Assembly (NCBI GenBank): GCA_045631305.1 | Contig: JAZQUM010000113.1 | Span: 1 to 12,906 of the forward strand | Length of the DNA stretch: 12,906 bases | Direction: 5' to 3' | Source of the DNA: JAZQUM01 sp045631305 | GTDB lineage: Bacteria > Bacillota > Clostridia > Oscillospirales > Oscillospiraceae | Shown here: in pieces, positions 5,564-12,738 of the stretch | Numbering within the stretch: position 1 is the stretch's first letter | How the letters are laid out: each line of letters opens with the position of its first letter | Made by a program: the position numbers and the translations under genes | The notes under the pieces: generated by a model | Told to the model about the DNA's origin: nothing | Databases searched by the model: none | What the model saw: the letters and a program-made list of their open reading frames with translations, nothing else

Positions 5564-8158
5564 ATGGCAGAACTTACCCCCATGATGCGCCAGTATCTGG
5601 AGATCAAAGAACAGAATAAGGACTCTATCCTCTTCTTCCGCCTTGGGGATTTCTATGAAATGTTTGGCGACGATGCCCGCACCGCCTCCGAAGCGCTGGA
5701 TCTGACCCTTACCTCCCGCGATAAGGGCAAGCCCGTGGAAGAGCGCACCCCCATGTGCGGCATCCCCTACCATTCTTCCGATGCTTACATTGCCCGCCTC
5801 ATCGCCAAAGGCTACAAGGTGGCCATCTGCGAGCAGATGGAAGACCCCGCCACCGTCAAGGGGCTGGTGAAGCGCGACATCATCCGCGTCATCACCCCCG
5901 GCACCGTCATCGACACCGCCTCTCTGGACGAGCGCAAAAGCAACTTCATTGCAGGCATCTATCTGGAAGAAAATTCCGCAGGCGCCGCCTTTATCGATAT
6001 CACCACGGGTAAGGCCCACGCAACTGCCATTTCCGGCAAGGACTGCCTCACCCACCTGATGAACGAACTGGGCCGCTTTGCCCCTTCCGAAGCCGTAGTG
6101 AACCGCGCCGCCTATGAAAACGGCGCCCTTCGCGCCTTTTTGTGCGACCGCCTTTCCTGCCACATGGAAGCAGGCGACCAGCGCTTCGCCCTTACGGCCG
6201 CGGAAAAGAATCTGCGCGTGCAGTTTGGGGAAGACGCCGCCAAGGCCCTCCCCCGCACCAACACCGGGGCCATCCTTGCCCTTGGCGCGGTTTTGACCTA
6301 TCTTTACGAAACCCAGAAAACCGACCTTTCCCACATTCGGGAAGTGGAATATTACGAAGAGGGCCGCTTTATGGAGCTGGACCTTGCCGCAAGACGCAAT
6401 CTGGAGCTTACCGAAACGCTGCGCAGCAAGGAAAAGAAAGGCAGCCTTCTGTGGGTGCTGGATAAAACCAAAACCTCCATGGGCGGCAGACTCCTCCGCT
6501 CCTGGCTGGAGCGCCCCCTCCTTTCTGTTTCCGCCATCACCCGCCGCAACCGCGCCGTTGCCGCGCTGGCAGAGCGCACCGTGGAGCGGGAAGAACTGAT
6601 TCTGGCCCTTACGGGCATCACCGATATGGAGCGCCTTTTGGGCCGCATCGTATACGGCAGCGCAGGCGGCCGTGACCTTGCTTCCCTTCGCGCCGCTATG
6701 GAGCGTCTCCCCGCGGTGAAAAACATTCTCTCTTCCGTGGATAATGCCCGCATCCGCGAGCTTTGCGAAGAGCTGGACACGCTGGAAGATCTCTGCGACC
6801 TGCTTTCTCAGGCCATTGTGGACGAGCCCCCCTTCTCCATCCGTGAAGGCGGCTTTATCCGTGAGGGTTACAATGCGGAAGTGGACCGCCTGCGCTCCAT
6901 TCTCTCCGGCGGCAAGGGCGTTATGGCCGAGATGGAAGCCCACGAAAAGGAACGCACGGGCATCCGCACGCTGAAGATCGGCTACAACAAGGTCTTTGGC
7001 TACTATATCGAAGTTTCCAACTCCTTCCGCGACCAGGTGCCCGAAAGCTACATCCGCAAGCAGACCCTGGTCAACGGTGAGCGCTACATTACCCAGGAGC
7101 TCAAAGACCTGGAAAACGAGATCCTCACCGCAGACGGTCGCCTCAGCACCCTGGAATTTGAGCTTTTCACCGCCATCCGCGAGGTGATCTCCTCCGAAGT
7201 TTCCCGCATCCAGCGCACCGCGGCCGCCGTGGCGGAAGCGGATGCTTTGGCAAGCTTTGCCGCCGTTGCCGTGCGCAACCGCTACTGCTGCCCCGATGTG
7301 GATGAAAGCGGCGTCATCGAAATTCACGAAGGCCGCCACCCCGTGGTAGAGCAGATGCTCAAAGACTCCCTCTTCGTGCCCAACGACACTTACATGGGGG
7401 AGGCGGAAAACCGCGTCTCCATTATTACAGGCCCCAACATGGCAGGTAAATCCACCTACATGCGTCAGGTGGCCCTCATCACCCTCATGGCCCAGATCGG
7501 CTCCTTCGTGCCTGCCCGCGCCGCTCGTATCGGCGTGGTGGACCGCATCTTCACCCGCATTGGCGCAAGTGACGACCTTTCCGCAGGCCAGTCCACCTTC
7601 ATGGTGGAAATGAGCGAAGTCAGCGACATTCTCCGCGCCGCCACCGCCAAGAGTCTTCTCATTCTGGACGAGATCGGCCGCGGCACCTCCACCTTTGACG
7701 GCATGAGCATTGCCCGCGCCGTGCTGGAATACTGCGCGGACAAGAAAAAGCTGGGCGCCAAGACCCTCTTTGCCACCCACTATCATGAGCTCACCGCCAT
7801 GGAAGAGACTCTTCCCGGCGTGAAGAATTTCAACATCGCCGTCAAGACCCGCGGGGAAGACATCGTCTTCCTTCGCAAGATCATTCCCGGCGGCGCTGAC
7901 CGCAGCTACGGTATTGAAGTTGCCAAGCTGGCAGGCCTTCCCCAGGAAGTGGTGAAGCGGGCCAAAACCGTTTTGAACGACCTTGAAACCGAGCACGGCG
8001 TTTCCTATGCTCCCACGGTGACGGAATCCGATCAGGTCTCCTTCACTGCCGTGGCGGAGGCAGAAGCCATCAGCGCGCTGCGCCGTGTGCAGCTGGATAC
8101 CCTGACACCTCTGGAAGCCATGAACCTTTTGTATGAACTCAAACAGAAACTGAACTGA
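5564..8158 (+). CDS. mutS: DNA mismatch repair protein MutS
   Basis: An 864-residue MutS1, normal family length. It recognises mispairs and small loops and then recruits MutL. The mismatch-wedge motif GDFYEMFGDD is present, with the Phe-x-Glu pair at F30 and E32. Connector, lever and clamp domains fill about residues 120-540, including a TLVNGERY-type block. The ABC ATPase domain has Walker A GPNMAGKST (623-631), a DDLSAGQSTFMVEM signature and Walker B LLILDEIGRGTSTFDG (D702, E703), then FATHYHEL. Near the C-terminus QVSFT (824-828) resembles the QLSFF-type beta-clamp motif known in Bacillus MutS, which fits a repair system without MutH. The ribosome binding site is GAGGT about 7 bases before the ATG. 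The coding strand contains no TTA, CTA or TCA codon, so an artefactual antisense frame covers the whole gene. Confidence 0.98.
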   Translation: MAELTPMMRQYLEIKEQNKDSILFFRLGDFYEMFGDDARTASEALDLTLTSRDKGKPVEERTPMCGIPYHSSDAYIARLIAKGYKVAICEQMEDPATVKGLVKRDIIRVITPGTVIDTASLDERKSNFIAGIYLEENSAGAAFIDITTGKAHATAISGKDCLTHLMNELGRFAPSEAVVNRAAYENGALRAFLCDRLSCHMEAGDQRFALTAAEKNLRVQFGEDAAKALPRTNTGAILALGAVLTYLYETQKTDLSHIREVEYYEEGRFMELDLAARRNLELTETLRSKEKKGSLLWVLDKTKTSMGGRLLRSWLERPLLSVSAITRRNRAVAALAERTVEREELILALTGITDMERLLGRIVYGSAGGRDLASLRAAMERLPAVKNILSSVDNARIRELCEELDTLEDLCDLLSQAIVDEPPFSIREGGFIREGYNAEVDRLRSILSGGKGVMAEMEAHEKERTGIRTLKIGYNKVFGYYIEVSNSFRDQVPESYIRKQTLVNGERYITQELKDLENEILTADGRLSTLEFELFTAIREVISSEVSRIQRTAAAVAEADALASFAAVAVRNRYCCPDVDESGVIEIHEGRHPVVEQMLKDSLFVPNDTYMGEAENRVSIITGPNMAGKSTYMRQVALITLMAQIGSFVPARAARIGVVDRIFTRIGASDDLSAGQSTFMVEMSEVSDILRAATAKSLLILDEIGRGTSTFDGMSIARAVLEYCADKKKLGAKTLFATHYHELTAMEETLPGVKNFNIAVKTRGEDIVFLRKIIPGGADRSYGIEVAKLAGLPQEVVKRAKTVLNDLETEHGVSYAPTVTESDQVSFTAVAEAEAISALRRVQLDTLTPLEAMNLLYELKQKLN

Positions 8159-8168
8159 GGAGACCTTT

Positions 8169-8882
8169 ATGGCAGGTAAAAAAGCCCCCAGCACATCCCT
8201 CACCCACGGCGAGACCGTCAGCGGCCTCACCTTCTTTGCCGTGTACTATCTGGTAATGCCCTTTGCCCTGACTCCCACGCTGAACCTTGTGGGCAAGCTT
8301 CTGGGCACCTCCATCGGCACCTCTCTGGGTAACCTTTTGTACTATTTCGTCCTCTTTGTGGTGACCCTTGCCATCTTCTGGCATTTTCTGGGCGTGAACC
8401 TTGCGGCTTTGGGTCGGCATTTGAACCGCAGCTGCATCAGCCTTTTTGCCGGCCTCATCGCCTTTTACGGGCTCAACGAGCTTCTTTACCGCGTAAGCTC
8501 TGCGCTGCTGGATTCCCATGTGAATCTCAACGATGTCACCATCACCGCGCAGGCGGGCATCGCCCCCCACATGATGGCCGTCATCCTCATTCTCCTGGCC
8601 CCCTTTGTGGAAGAGGTGCTTTTCCGCGGGCTGATTTTCGGCTCTTTGCGGAAAAACAGCCGTGTCGTGGCTTACATCATTTCCGCGGTACTTTTCGCCT
8701 TCGGCCATGTGCTGCGGCAGGTGACGCTGGGGCTTGACCTTGGCGCCCTCACCCTCATTTTCCAGTATCTTGCCCCGGGCCTTGTTTTCGCATGGGTCTA
8801 TGAGCGCGCCGGCAATATCTGGCCCTCCGTGCTGCTCCATGCCCTGGTGAATGCTCTGGCCTTTTTCGTGATCATCATTTAA
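8169..8882 (+). CDS. CPBP-family intramembrane glutamic protease (CAAX protease / bacteriocin-processing type)
   Basis: A 237-residue multi-pass membrane protein with about six to seven hydrophobic segments. The three family motifs are intact: EEVLFRG (E148, E149, R153), FAFGHVL (H180) and HALVNAL (H224, N228). These form the active site of the Rce1/CPBP (ABI) family, whose members cleave within the membrane. In bacteria, some process or give immunity to bacteriocins and many have unknown substrates. The N-terminus (AGKKAPSTSLTHGET) is soluble. The ATG is 10 bases after the mutS stop, and its AGGAG overlaps that stop codon, so it is translationally linked to mutS. It separates mutS from mutL, which are usually adjacent in Clostridia. 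No bacteriocin gene is nearby. Substrate unknown. Confidence 0.9.
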   Translation: MAGKKAPSTSLTHGETVSGLTFFAVYYLVMPFALTPTLNLVGKLLGTSIGTSLGNLLYYFVLFVVTLAIFWHFLGVNLAALGRHLNRSCISLFAGLIAFYGLNELLYRVSSALLDSHVNLNDVTITAQAGIAPHMMAVILILLAPFVEEVLFRGLIFGSLRKNSRVVAYIISAVLFAFGHVLRQVTLGLDLGALTLIFQYLAPGLVFAWVYERAGNIWPSVLLHALVNALAFFVIII

Positions 8883-8907
8883 TTTTTCAAAGAAAGGAGG
8901 CGCCCCT

Positions 8908-10872
8908 ATGCCTCATATCCGTCAGCTTTCCCCCCATGTGGCAGACCTCATCGCCGCAGGCGAAGTGGTGGAGCGGCCCAGCAGCGTTGTGAAAGAACTT
9001 CTGGAAAACGCACTGGATGCAGGCGCCTCCGCCATTACTGTGGAAATTCAAAGCGGCGGCATGCGCTATATCCGCGTCACCGACGATGGCTGCGGCATCG
9101 ATGCCGACGAGCTCCCCACCGCCTTTTTGCGCCACGCCACCAGTAAGCTTCGTGAAGCGGAAGACCTTGCTTCTATTATGACGCTGGGTTTCCGCGGCGA
9201 AGCTCTTGCGGCCATTGCCGCCGTTTCCCGCCTTGAAATTTTCTCCCGCACCCCTAAAAGCGACAGTGGCGCAAGCCTTCTGGTCACAGGCGGTGAAATG
9301 GGCGAAGTGCTGCCCACCGGCTGCGCTGTAGGCACCACCATCATCGTGCGGGATCTTTTCTTCAATACCCCCGCCCGCATGAAGTTTATGAAAAAAGACT
9401 CTGCGGAGGCAACTGCCGTTTCCTCCGTGGTGCAGCATCTGGCGCTGAGCCACCCCGGTGTTTCCTTCCGCATGGTGAAGGACTCTCAGGAAACCCTCCA
9501 CACCCCCGGTGACGGCAAGCTGCTTTCTGCTATCTATGCCGCCCAGGGCCGTGACTTTGCCATGGGTCTTATGCCCATCGAAGGCGAAAGCGGAGATGTG
9601 AAAGTGGAAGGCTTTGTGACAAAGCCCCTCTGCGCCCGCGGCAGCCGCGGCATGCAGTCCTTCTTCGTCAACGGCCGCTATGTGAAAAGCCAGCTTCTCA
9701 CCGCCGCGCTGGAAGAGGCTTACCGCAACCAGATGATGAAAGGTAAGTTCCCCGGCTGCGTGGTGAATATCACCCTGCCCTGGGACCATGTGGATGTCAA
9801 CGTTCACCCCGCCAAGACGGTGGTGAAATTCGTGGGCGAAAAAGAGGTCTTCAATGCCCTCTACTATACCGTGCTGGACACGCTGGACGGCAAGAAAAAA
9901 GAGCCTCCCAAGGCCGAAAACCCCGCCCCTGCGCCTGCCCCCACGCCCGTTTCTCAGATCGTAAATCCCCGCGGAGATTTGGCTGCAGCAAGACCCGCTT
10001 CTCCCATTTCCAAGCCGGTCGCGCCTGCCCCCAAGAGCGCAGGGGAGACCCTCCGCGCCGCCTACTCCCCCTCCGCCTTCGTTTCCAAAGTGCCCGCCGC
10101 CAAAAGCGAAATGGGCGGCAAGGTGGAAGTGCGGGATTTCGTTGCCCCTGAAGAAGAGGCTAAGAAAACCAACGCCTTTTTCCCCAAAATCCCCGCGCGT
10201 CCTGTGGAAAAGCCTGCTGCCGCACCTCTTGCGGAAGAAGTTATTCACATGGATGAACCCGTGAAGGAAGAAGATCCCCAGACCACGGTGCTGCCCGTCA
10301 AGGAAGCGCCCTGGCGCATAGCAGGGGAAGTGCTGAAGACCTACATCGTCTGCGAAGCGGAAGATAAAACCGTGTGGCTCATCGACAAGCATGCCGCCCA
10401 CGAGCGGGTGATTTTTGACCGCCTCAAGGCCAATACTGAGCCCATCATGTCTCAGATGCTGCTTGTTCCCCTGGCGGTGACCCTTTCTATGGAAAATTAT
10501 GCCACCGTCCTTTCCCACCTGCCCCTTTTGCAGCAGTTTGGCTTCCTCTGCGAAGACTTTGGGGATGGCACCGTGCTGCTGCGCGAGATCCCTGACCACA
10601 TCCAGTCTGACGATGGGCGCAGCGCGCTGGAAGAGCTGAGCGAAAAGCTCACCGCCTGCCGCTCCCTCTCCCCCGATTCCGCCCGGGATGCCATGCTCCA
10701 CACCATGGCCTGCAAGGCCGCCATCAAAGCAGGCATGACGTCGGACGAAAAAGAGCTGGCCGCCCTTGTGGAAAAGGTCCAGAGCGGCGCCGTGCGCTAC
10801 TGCCCCCACGGCCGCCCCGTTGCGGTGAAGCTGACCCAATACGAACTTGAAAAAATGTTTAAGAGAGCCTAA
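8908..10872 (+). CDS. mutL: DNA mismatch repair protein MutL (endonuclease-type)
   Basis: A 654-residue MutL. The N-terminal GHKL ATPase has VVERPSSVVKELLENALDAGA (E30, N34), DDGCGI (59-64), RHATSK (75-80) and GFRGEAL (94-100). A Pro/Ala/Lys-rich linker follows at about 330-455. The C-terminal dimerisation/nuclease domain has DKHAAHERVIFD (493-504) in place of the DQHAxxExxxxE motif, ACKAAIKAG (C602) and CPHGRPV (C632, H634). These are the metal-site blocks of nicking MutL proteins, as in B. subtilis. QMLLVP (516-521) fits the QxxLxP beta-clamp-binding pattern. It nicks the daughter strand after MutS activation in organisms lacking MutH and Dam. The final Glu of the nuclease motif is Asp here (D504). 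The ATG follows AAAGGAGG at 25 bases from the preceding stop. The stop overlaps the next start by one base (TAATG). Confidence 0.97.
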   Translation: MPHIRQLSPHVADLIAAGEVVERPSSVVKELLENALDAGASAITVEIQSGGMRYIRVTDDGCGIDADELPTAFLRHATSKLREAEDLASIMTLGFRGEALAAIAAVSRLEIFSRTPKSDSGASLLVTGGEMGEVLPTGCAVGTTIIVRDLFFNTPARMKFMKKDSAEATAVSSVVQHLALSHPGVSFRMVKDSQETLHTPGDGKLLSAIYAAQGRDFAMGLMPIEGESGDVKVEGFVTKPLCARGSRGMQSFFVNGRYVKSQLLTAALEEAYRNQMMKGKFPGCVVNITLPWDHVDVNVHPAKTVVKFVGEKEVFNALYYTVLDTLDGKKKEPPKAENPAPAPAPTPVSQIVNPRGDLAAARPASPISKPVAPAPKSAGETLRAAYSPSAFVSKVPAAKSEMGGKVEVRDFVAPEEEAKKTNAFFPKIPARPVEKPAAAPLAEEVIHMDEPVKEEDPQTTVLPVKEAPWRIAGEVLKTYIVCEAEDKTVWLIDKHAAHERVIFDRLKANTEPIMSQMLLVPLAVTLSMENYATVLSHLPLLQQFGFLCEDFGDGTVLLREIPDHIQSDDGRSALEELSEKLTACRSLSPDSARDAMLHTMACKAAIKAGMTSDEKELAALVEKVQSGAVRYCPHGRPVAVKLTQYELEKMFKRA

Positions 10873-11471
10873 TGATGAAAACCTTACTTTTTGTTGATTC
10901 CTGCATTTCCCAGCGCGGGGGCGAAAGCCGAACCCGTTTGCTTTGCAAGACTTTTATGGATTCTTTCCTTGCCGCCAACCCCGACTATGAACTGGTGCGG
11001 GTGGATGTGGAAGCACTGAATCTCCCCGCTTTTACCCTTCCCATGATTGAAGAGCGCGATAAGCTGCTGCACGAAGGTCATACCGACCTCCCCCAGTTTG
11101 CCCATGCCCGCCAGTTTGCCGCAGCTGACCGCATCGTGGTAGGCGCTCCCTATTGGGACATGGCCTTCCCCGCCGTGCTGCGCGCTTATGTGGAGCATAT
11201 CTGCGCCAACCGCATCGGCTATTGCTACGGTGAATACGGCCCCAAGGGCCTTTGCCGCGCCGATAAGCTGATGTATCTCACCACCGGCGGCGGCTTTATT
11301 GACAATGCTGCCAACATCGGCTATCACCATTGGGCCATGCTCTGCCGCCAGTTCGGCATTGGCCTTTGCGAAACCATCGTGGCAGACGCCATGGATATCA
11401 CCCCCGAACTTAGAGAAGAGCACCTCTCTGCCGCTTTGAAGAAGGCGGAAGAAATGGGCCGCAACTGGTAA
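10872..11471 (+). CDS. Flavodoxin-fold NAD(P)H-dependent oxidoreductase (azoreductase/quinone reductase-like)
   Basis: A 199-residue soluble protein with a Rossmann-like flavodoxin_2 fold. It opens with the first beta strand TLLFVDSCISQ and a Ser/Arg/Thr loop (ESRTRLL, 18-24) placed to bind FMN phosphate. The central block VVGAPYWDMAFPAVLRAYVEHI (89-110) matches the family region that contacts the isoalloxazine ring, and LTTGGG (136-141) is the second flavin loop. AzoR/AcpD-type members use FMN and NADH to reduce quinones and azo compounds by two electrons. Substrate here is unknown. Either of two adjacent ATGs (10872 or 10875) could start it; the first overlaps the mutL stop, and there is no strong ribosome binding site. 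Expression therefore probably relies on coupling to mutL. Confidence 0.85.
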   Translation: MMKTLLFVDSCISQRGGESRTRLLCKTFMDSFLAANPDYELVRVDVEALNLPAFTLPMIEERDKLLHEGHTDLPQFAHARQFAAADRIVVGAPYWDMAFPAVLRAYVEHICANRIGYCYGEYGPKGLCRADKLMYLTTGGGFIDNAANIGYHHWAMLCRQFGIGLCETIVADAMDITPELREEHLSAALKKAEEMGRNW

Positions 11472-11496
11472 ATTTTTCAAAGAAGGAGGACTTGCC

Positions 11497-12441
11497 GTGG
11501 CTGAAAAAATCGTTTGCGTGGTAGGACCCACCGCCTGCGGCAAGACCCGCTTCGGTGTGGAGATCGCCAAGGCATTCAACGGCGAAGTGGTTTCCGTTGA
11601 CTCCATGCAGATCTACCGCGGCATGACCGTGGGCACCGCCGCCGCCACCGAAAAGGAGATGGACGGCATACCCCACCACATGATCGCCGTGGCAGACCCT
11701 GAGGAAAGCTGGTCCGTTGCCCGCTTTACCCAGGAAGCCGACAAGTGCATTCAGGACATTCTCTCCCGCGGAAAGCTCCCCGTTCTGGTAGGCGGCACAG
11801 GGCTGTACCTGGACTCCCTTGTGCGTGGCAATGCCTTTGCTGCAGGGGATGAAAGCACCCCCATCCGCAAAGAGCTGGAAGCGCGCGCCGCCGCAGAGGG
11901 CATAGAGGGCATTTTAGCCGACCTTGCCAAGGCAGACCCCGTTTCCGCCGCAAAGCTCCACCCCAATGATGAAAAGCGCATCATCCGCGCGCTGGAAGTT
12001 TATCTCCACACAGGAAAAACCATCCATGAGCATAATGAGGCCACCCGGCTCCTGCCCAATAAATACGATGCCATTTATCTGGGCCTTGCCTTCCGCGACC
12101 GGGAGGATATGAAGGCTCTCATCGACCGCCGCGTGGATGAAATGGTGAAAGAGGGCCTTCTGGAAGAGGTCTCCGCCCTGTTAGATCGTGGACTTCCCCG
12201 CTCGGCAACGGCGCTGCAGGCCATCGGCTTCAAAGAATTCCTCGGCGTTCACGACGGAGAAAAGACGCAGGCCGAAGCCATCGAAGAGGTGAAGCTCCGC
12301 TCCCGTCAGTATGCCAAGCGCCAGCTGACATGGCTGCGCAAAAACGAGGCCATTCACTGGTTCTACTGGGAAAAAGAGCGAAATTTTGCCCTTGCCCTCC
12401 AAAATGCGACAAAAATCCTCACCGCCGCAGGCTTATCCTAA
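11497..12441 (+). CDS. miaA: tRNA dimethylallyltransferase
   Basis: A 314-residue enzyme transferring the dimethylallyl group from DMAPP to N6 of A37 in tRNAs that read UNN codons; MiaB then methylthiolates the product. Motifs in order are the P-loop GPTACGKT (10-17), DSMQIYRGM (35-43, with the catalytic-site Asp), DGIPHHMI (57-63), PVLVGGTGLY (95-104) and the tRNA-contacting C-terminal RSRQYAKRQLTWLRK (about 268-282). Length is typical. The start is GTG at 11497, supported by GGAGG with 7 bases spacing. No nearby in-frame ATG fits as well. It lies 25 bases after the flavoprotein gene and 60 bases before hfq; the miaA-hfq pair is widely conserved in bacteria. Confidence 0.96.
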   Translation: MAEKIVCVVGPTACGKTRFGVEIAKAFNGEVVSVDSMQIYRGMTVGTAAATEKEMDGIPHHMIAVADPEESWSVARFTQEADKCIQDILSRGKLPVLVGGTGLYLDSLVRGNAFAAGDESTPIRKELEARAAAEGIEGILADLAKADPVSAAKLHPNDEKRIIRALEVYLHTGKTIHEHNEATRLLPNKYDAIYLGLAFRDREDMKALIDRRVDEMVKEGLLEEVSALLDRGLPRSATALQAIGFKEFLGVHDGEKTQAEAIEEVKLRSRQYAKRQLTWLRKNEAIHWFYWEKERNFALALQNATKILTAAGLS

Positions 12442-12446
12442 AGCCA

Positions 12447-12498
12447 CGGCGGAGGCATGAGAAAAAACTCCGCCGCAAAAAAGAAAAAGGAGTTTTTT
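12447..12498 (+). promoter_or_regulatory. Two mutually exclusive hairpins in the hfq leader (possible translational switch)
   Basis: Hairpin A is a perfect 8-bp stem, CGGCGGAG (12447-12454) with CTCCGCCG (12468-12475). Hairpin B is a perfect 10-bp stem, AAAAAACTCC (12462-12471) with GGAGTTTTTT (12489-12498). The CTCC at 12468-12471 belongs to both, so only one can form. Hairpin B buries the hfq Shine-Dalgarno sequence; hairpin A leaves it free. The loop of B holds an A-rich stretch (12477-12488, AAAAAAGAAAAA), the kind of sequence the Hfq distal face binds. The stems are directly visible; the switch function is inference. Confidence 0.6.
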
Positions 12499-12504
12499 AC
12501 CATG
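12487..12504 (+). promoter_or_regulatory. Ribosome binding site fixing the hfq start
   Basis: AAGGAG (12487-12492) lies 9 bases before ATG at 12502. The in-frame upstream ATG at 12457 has GGAGG only one base away, which is too close for normal initiation. The 78-residue start is therefore preferred. Confidence 0.8.
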
Positions 12505-12738
12505 GCTATGACAATGACCCCTCACCCCACTCTGCAGGACCGTTTCCTTGCCACGCTGCGGCGGGAAAAGGTGCCCGTCACCTTCTTTTTGATGAACGGC
12601 TTCCAGATGCGGGGCACCGTCACCGCGTATGACGGATTCACCGTTTTCCTCCAAAGCGAGGGAAAACAGCAAATGATCTATAAACACGCCATCTCCACCA
12701 TCGTTCCCGTGCACACCGTAACGCTGGCGGACGAGTAA
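12502..12738 (+). CDS. hfq: RNA chaperone Hfq
   Basis: A 78-residue Sm-like protein that forms a hexameric ring and helps small RNAs pair with mRNAs. The sequence begins with a short tail, then [16 protein letters not shown], with conserved Q12 and D13 and a basic rim R20-R21. Sm1 follows with [12 protein letters not shown] and YDGFTVFLQ. The Gram-positive-style EGKQQ (53-57) leads into the Sm2 signature [11 protein letters not shown] (59-69; K61, H62). The rim RREK resembles the proteobacterial RRER more than the RKEN of Bacillus. G45 lies where Bacillus has Asn and E. coli has Gln. The C-terminal tail is very short (VHTVTLADE). It follows miaA by 60 bases that contain a possible hairpin switch. 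An in-frame ATG at 12457 would add 15 Lys-rich residues but is poorly placed. Confidence 0.96.
   Translation: MAMTMTPHPTLQDRFLATLRREKVPVTFFLMNGFQMRGTVTAYDGFTVFLQSEGKQQMIYKHAISTIVPVHTVTLADE

Noticed and set aside
5537..8230. 897-codon open frame on the minus strand
   Set aside because: It is codon-aligned opposite mutS, has no ribosome binding site and no recognisable domain, and exists because mutS lacks TTA, CTA and TCA codons.
9895..10300. Pro/Ala-rich repetitive stretch in mutL as a repeat element or insertion
   Set aside because: It corresponds to the flexible linker between the ATPase and C-terminal domains, which is normally variable and low in complexity.
8887..10839. 650-codon open frame on the minus strand
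   Set aside because: Antisense shadow of mutL, codon-aligned, with Gly/His/Phe-rich content typical of such shadows.
12447..12475. GC-rich hairpin after miaA as a simple Rho-independent terminator
   Set aside because: It is followed by an A-rich and not a T-rich run on the plus strand, so it does not end transcription by itself; it is better viewed as part of the hfq leader.
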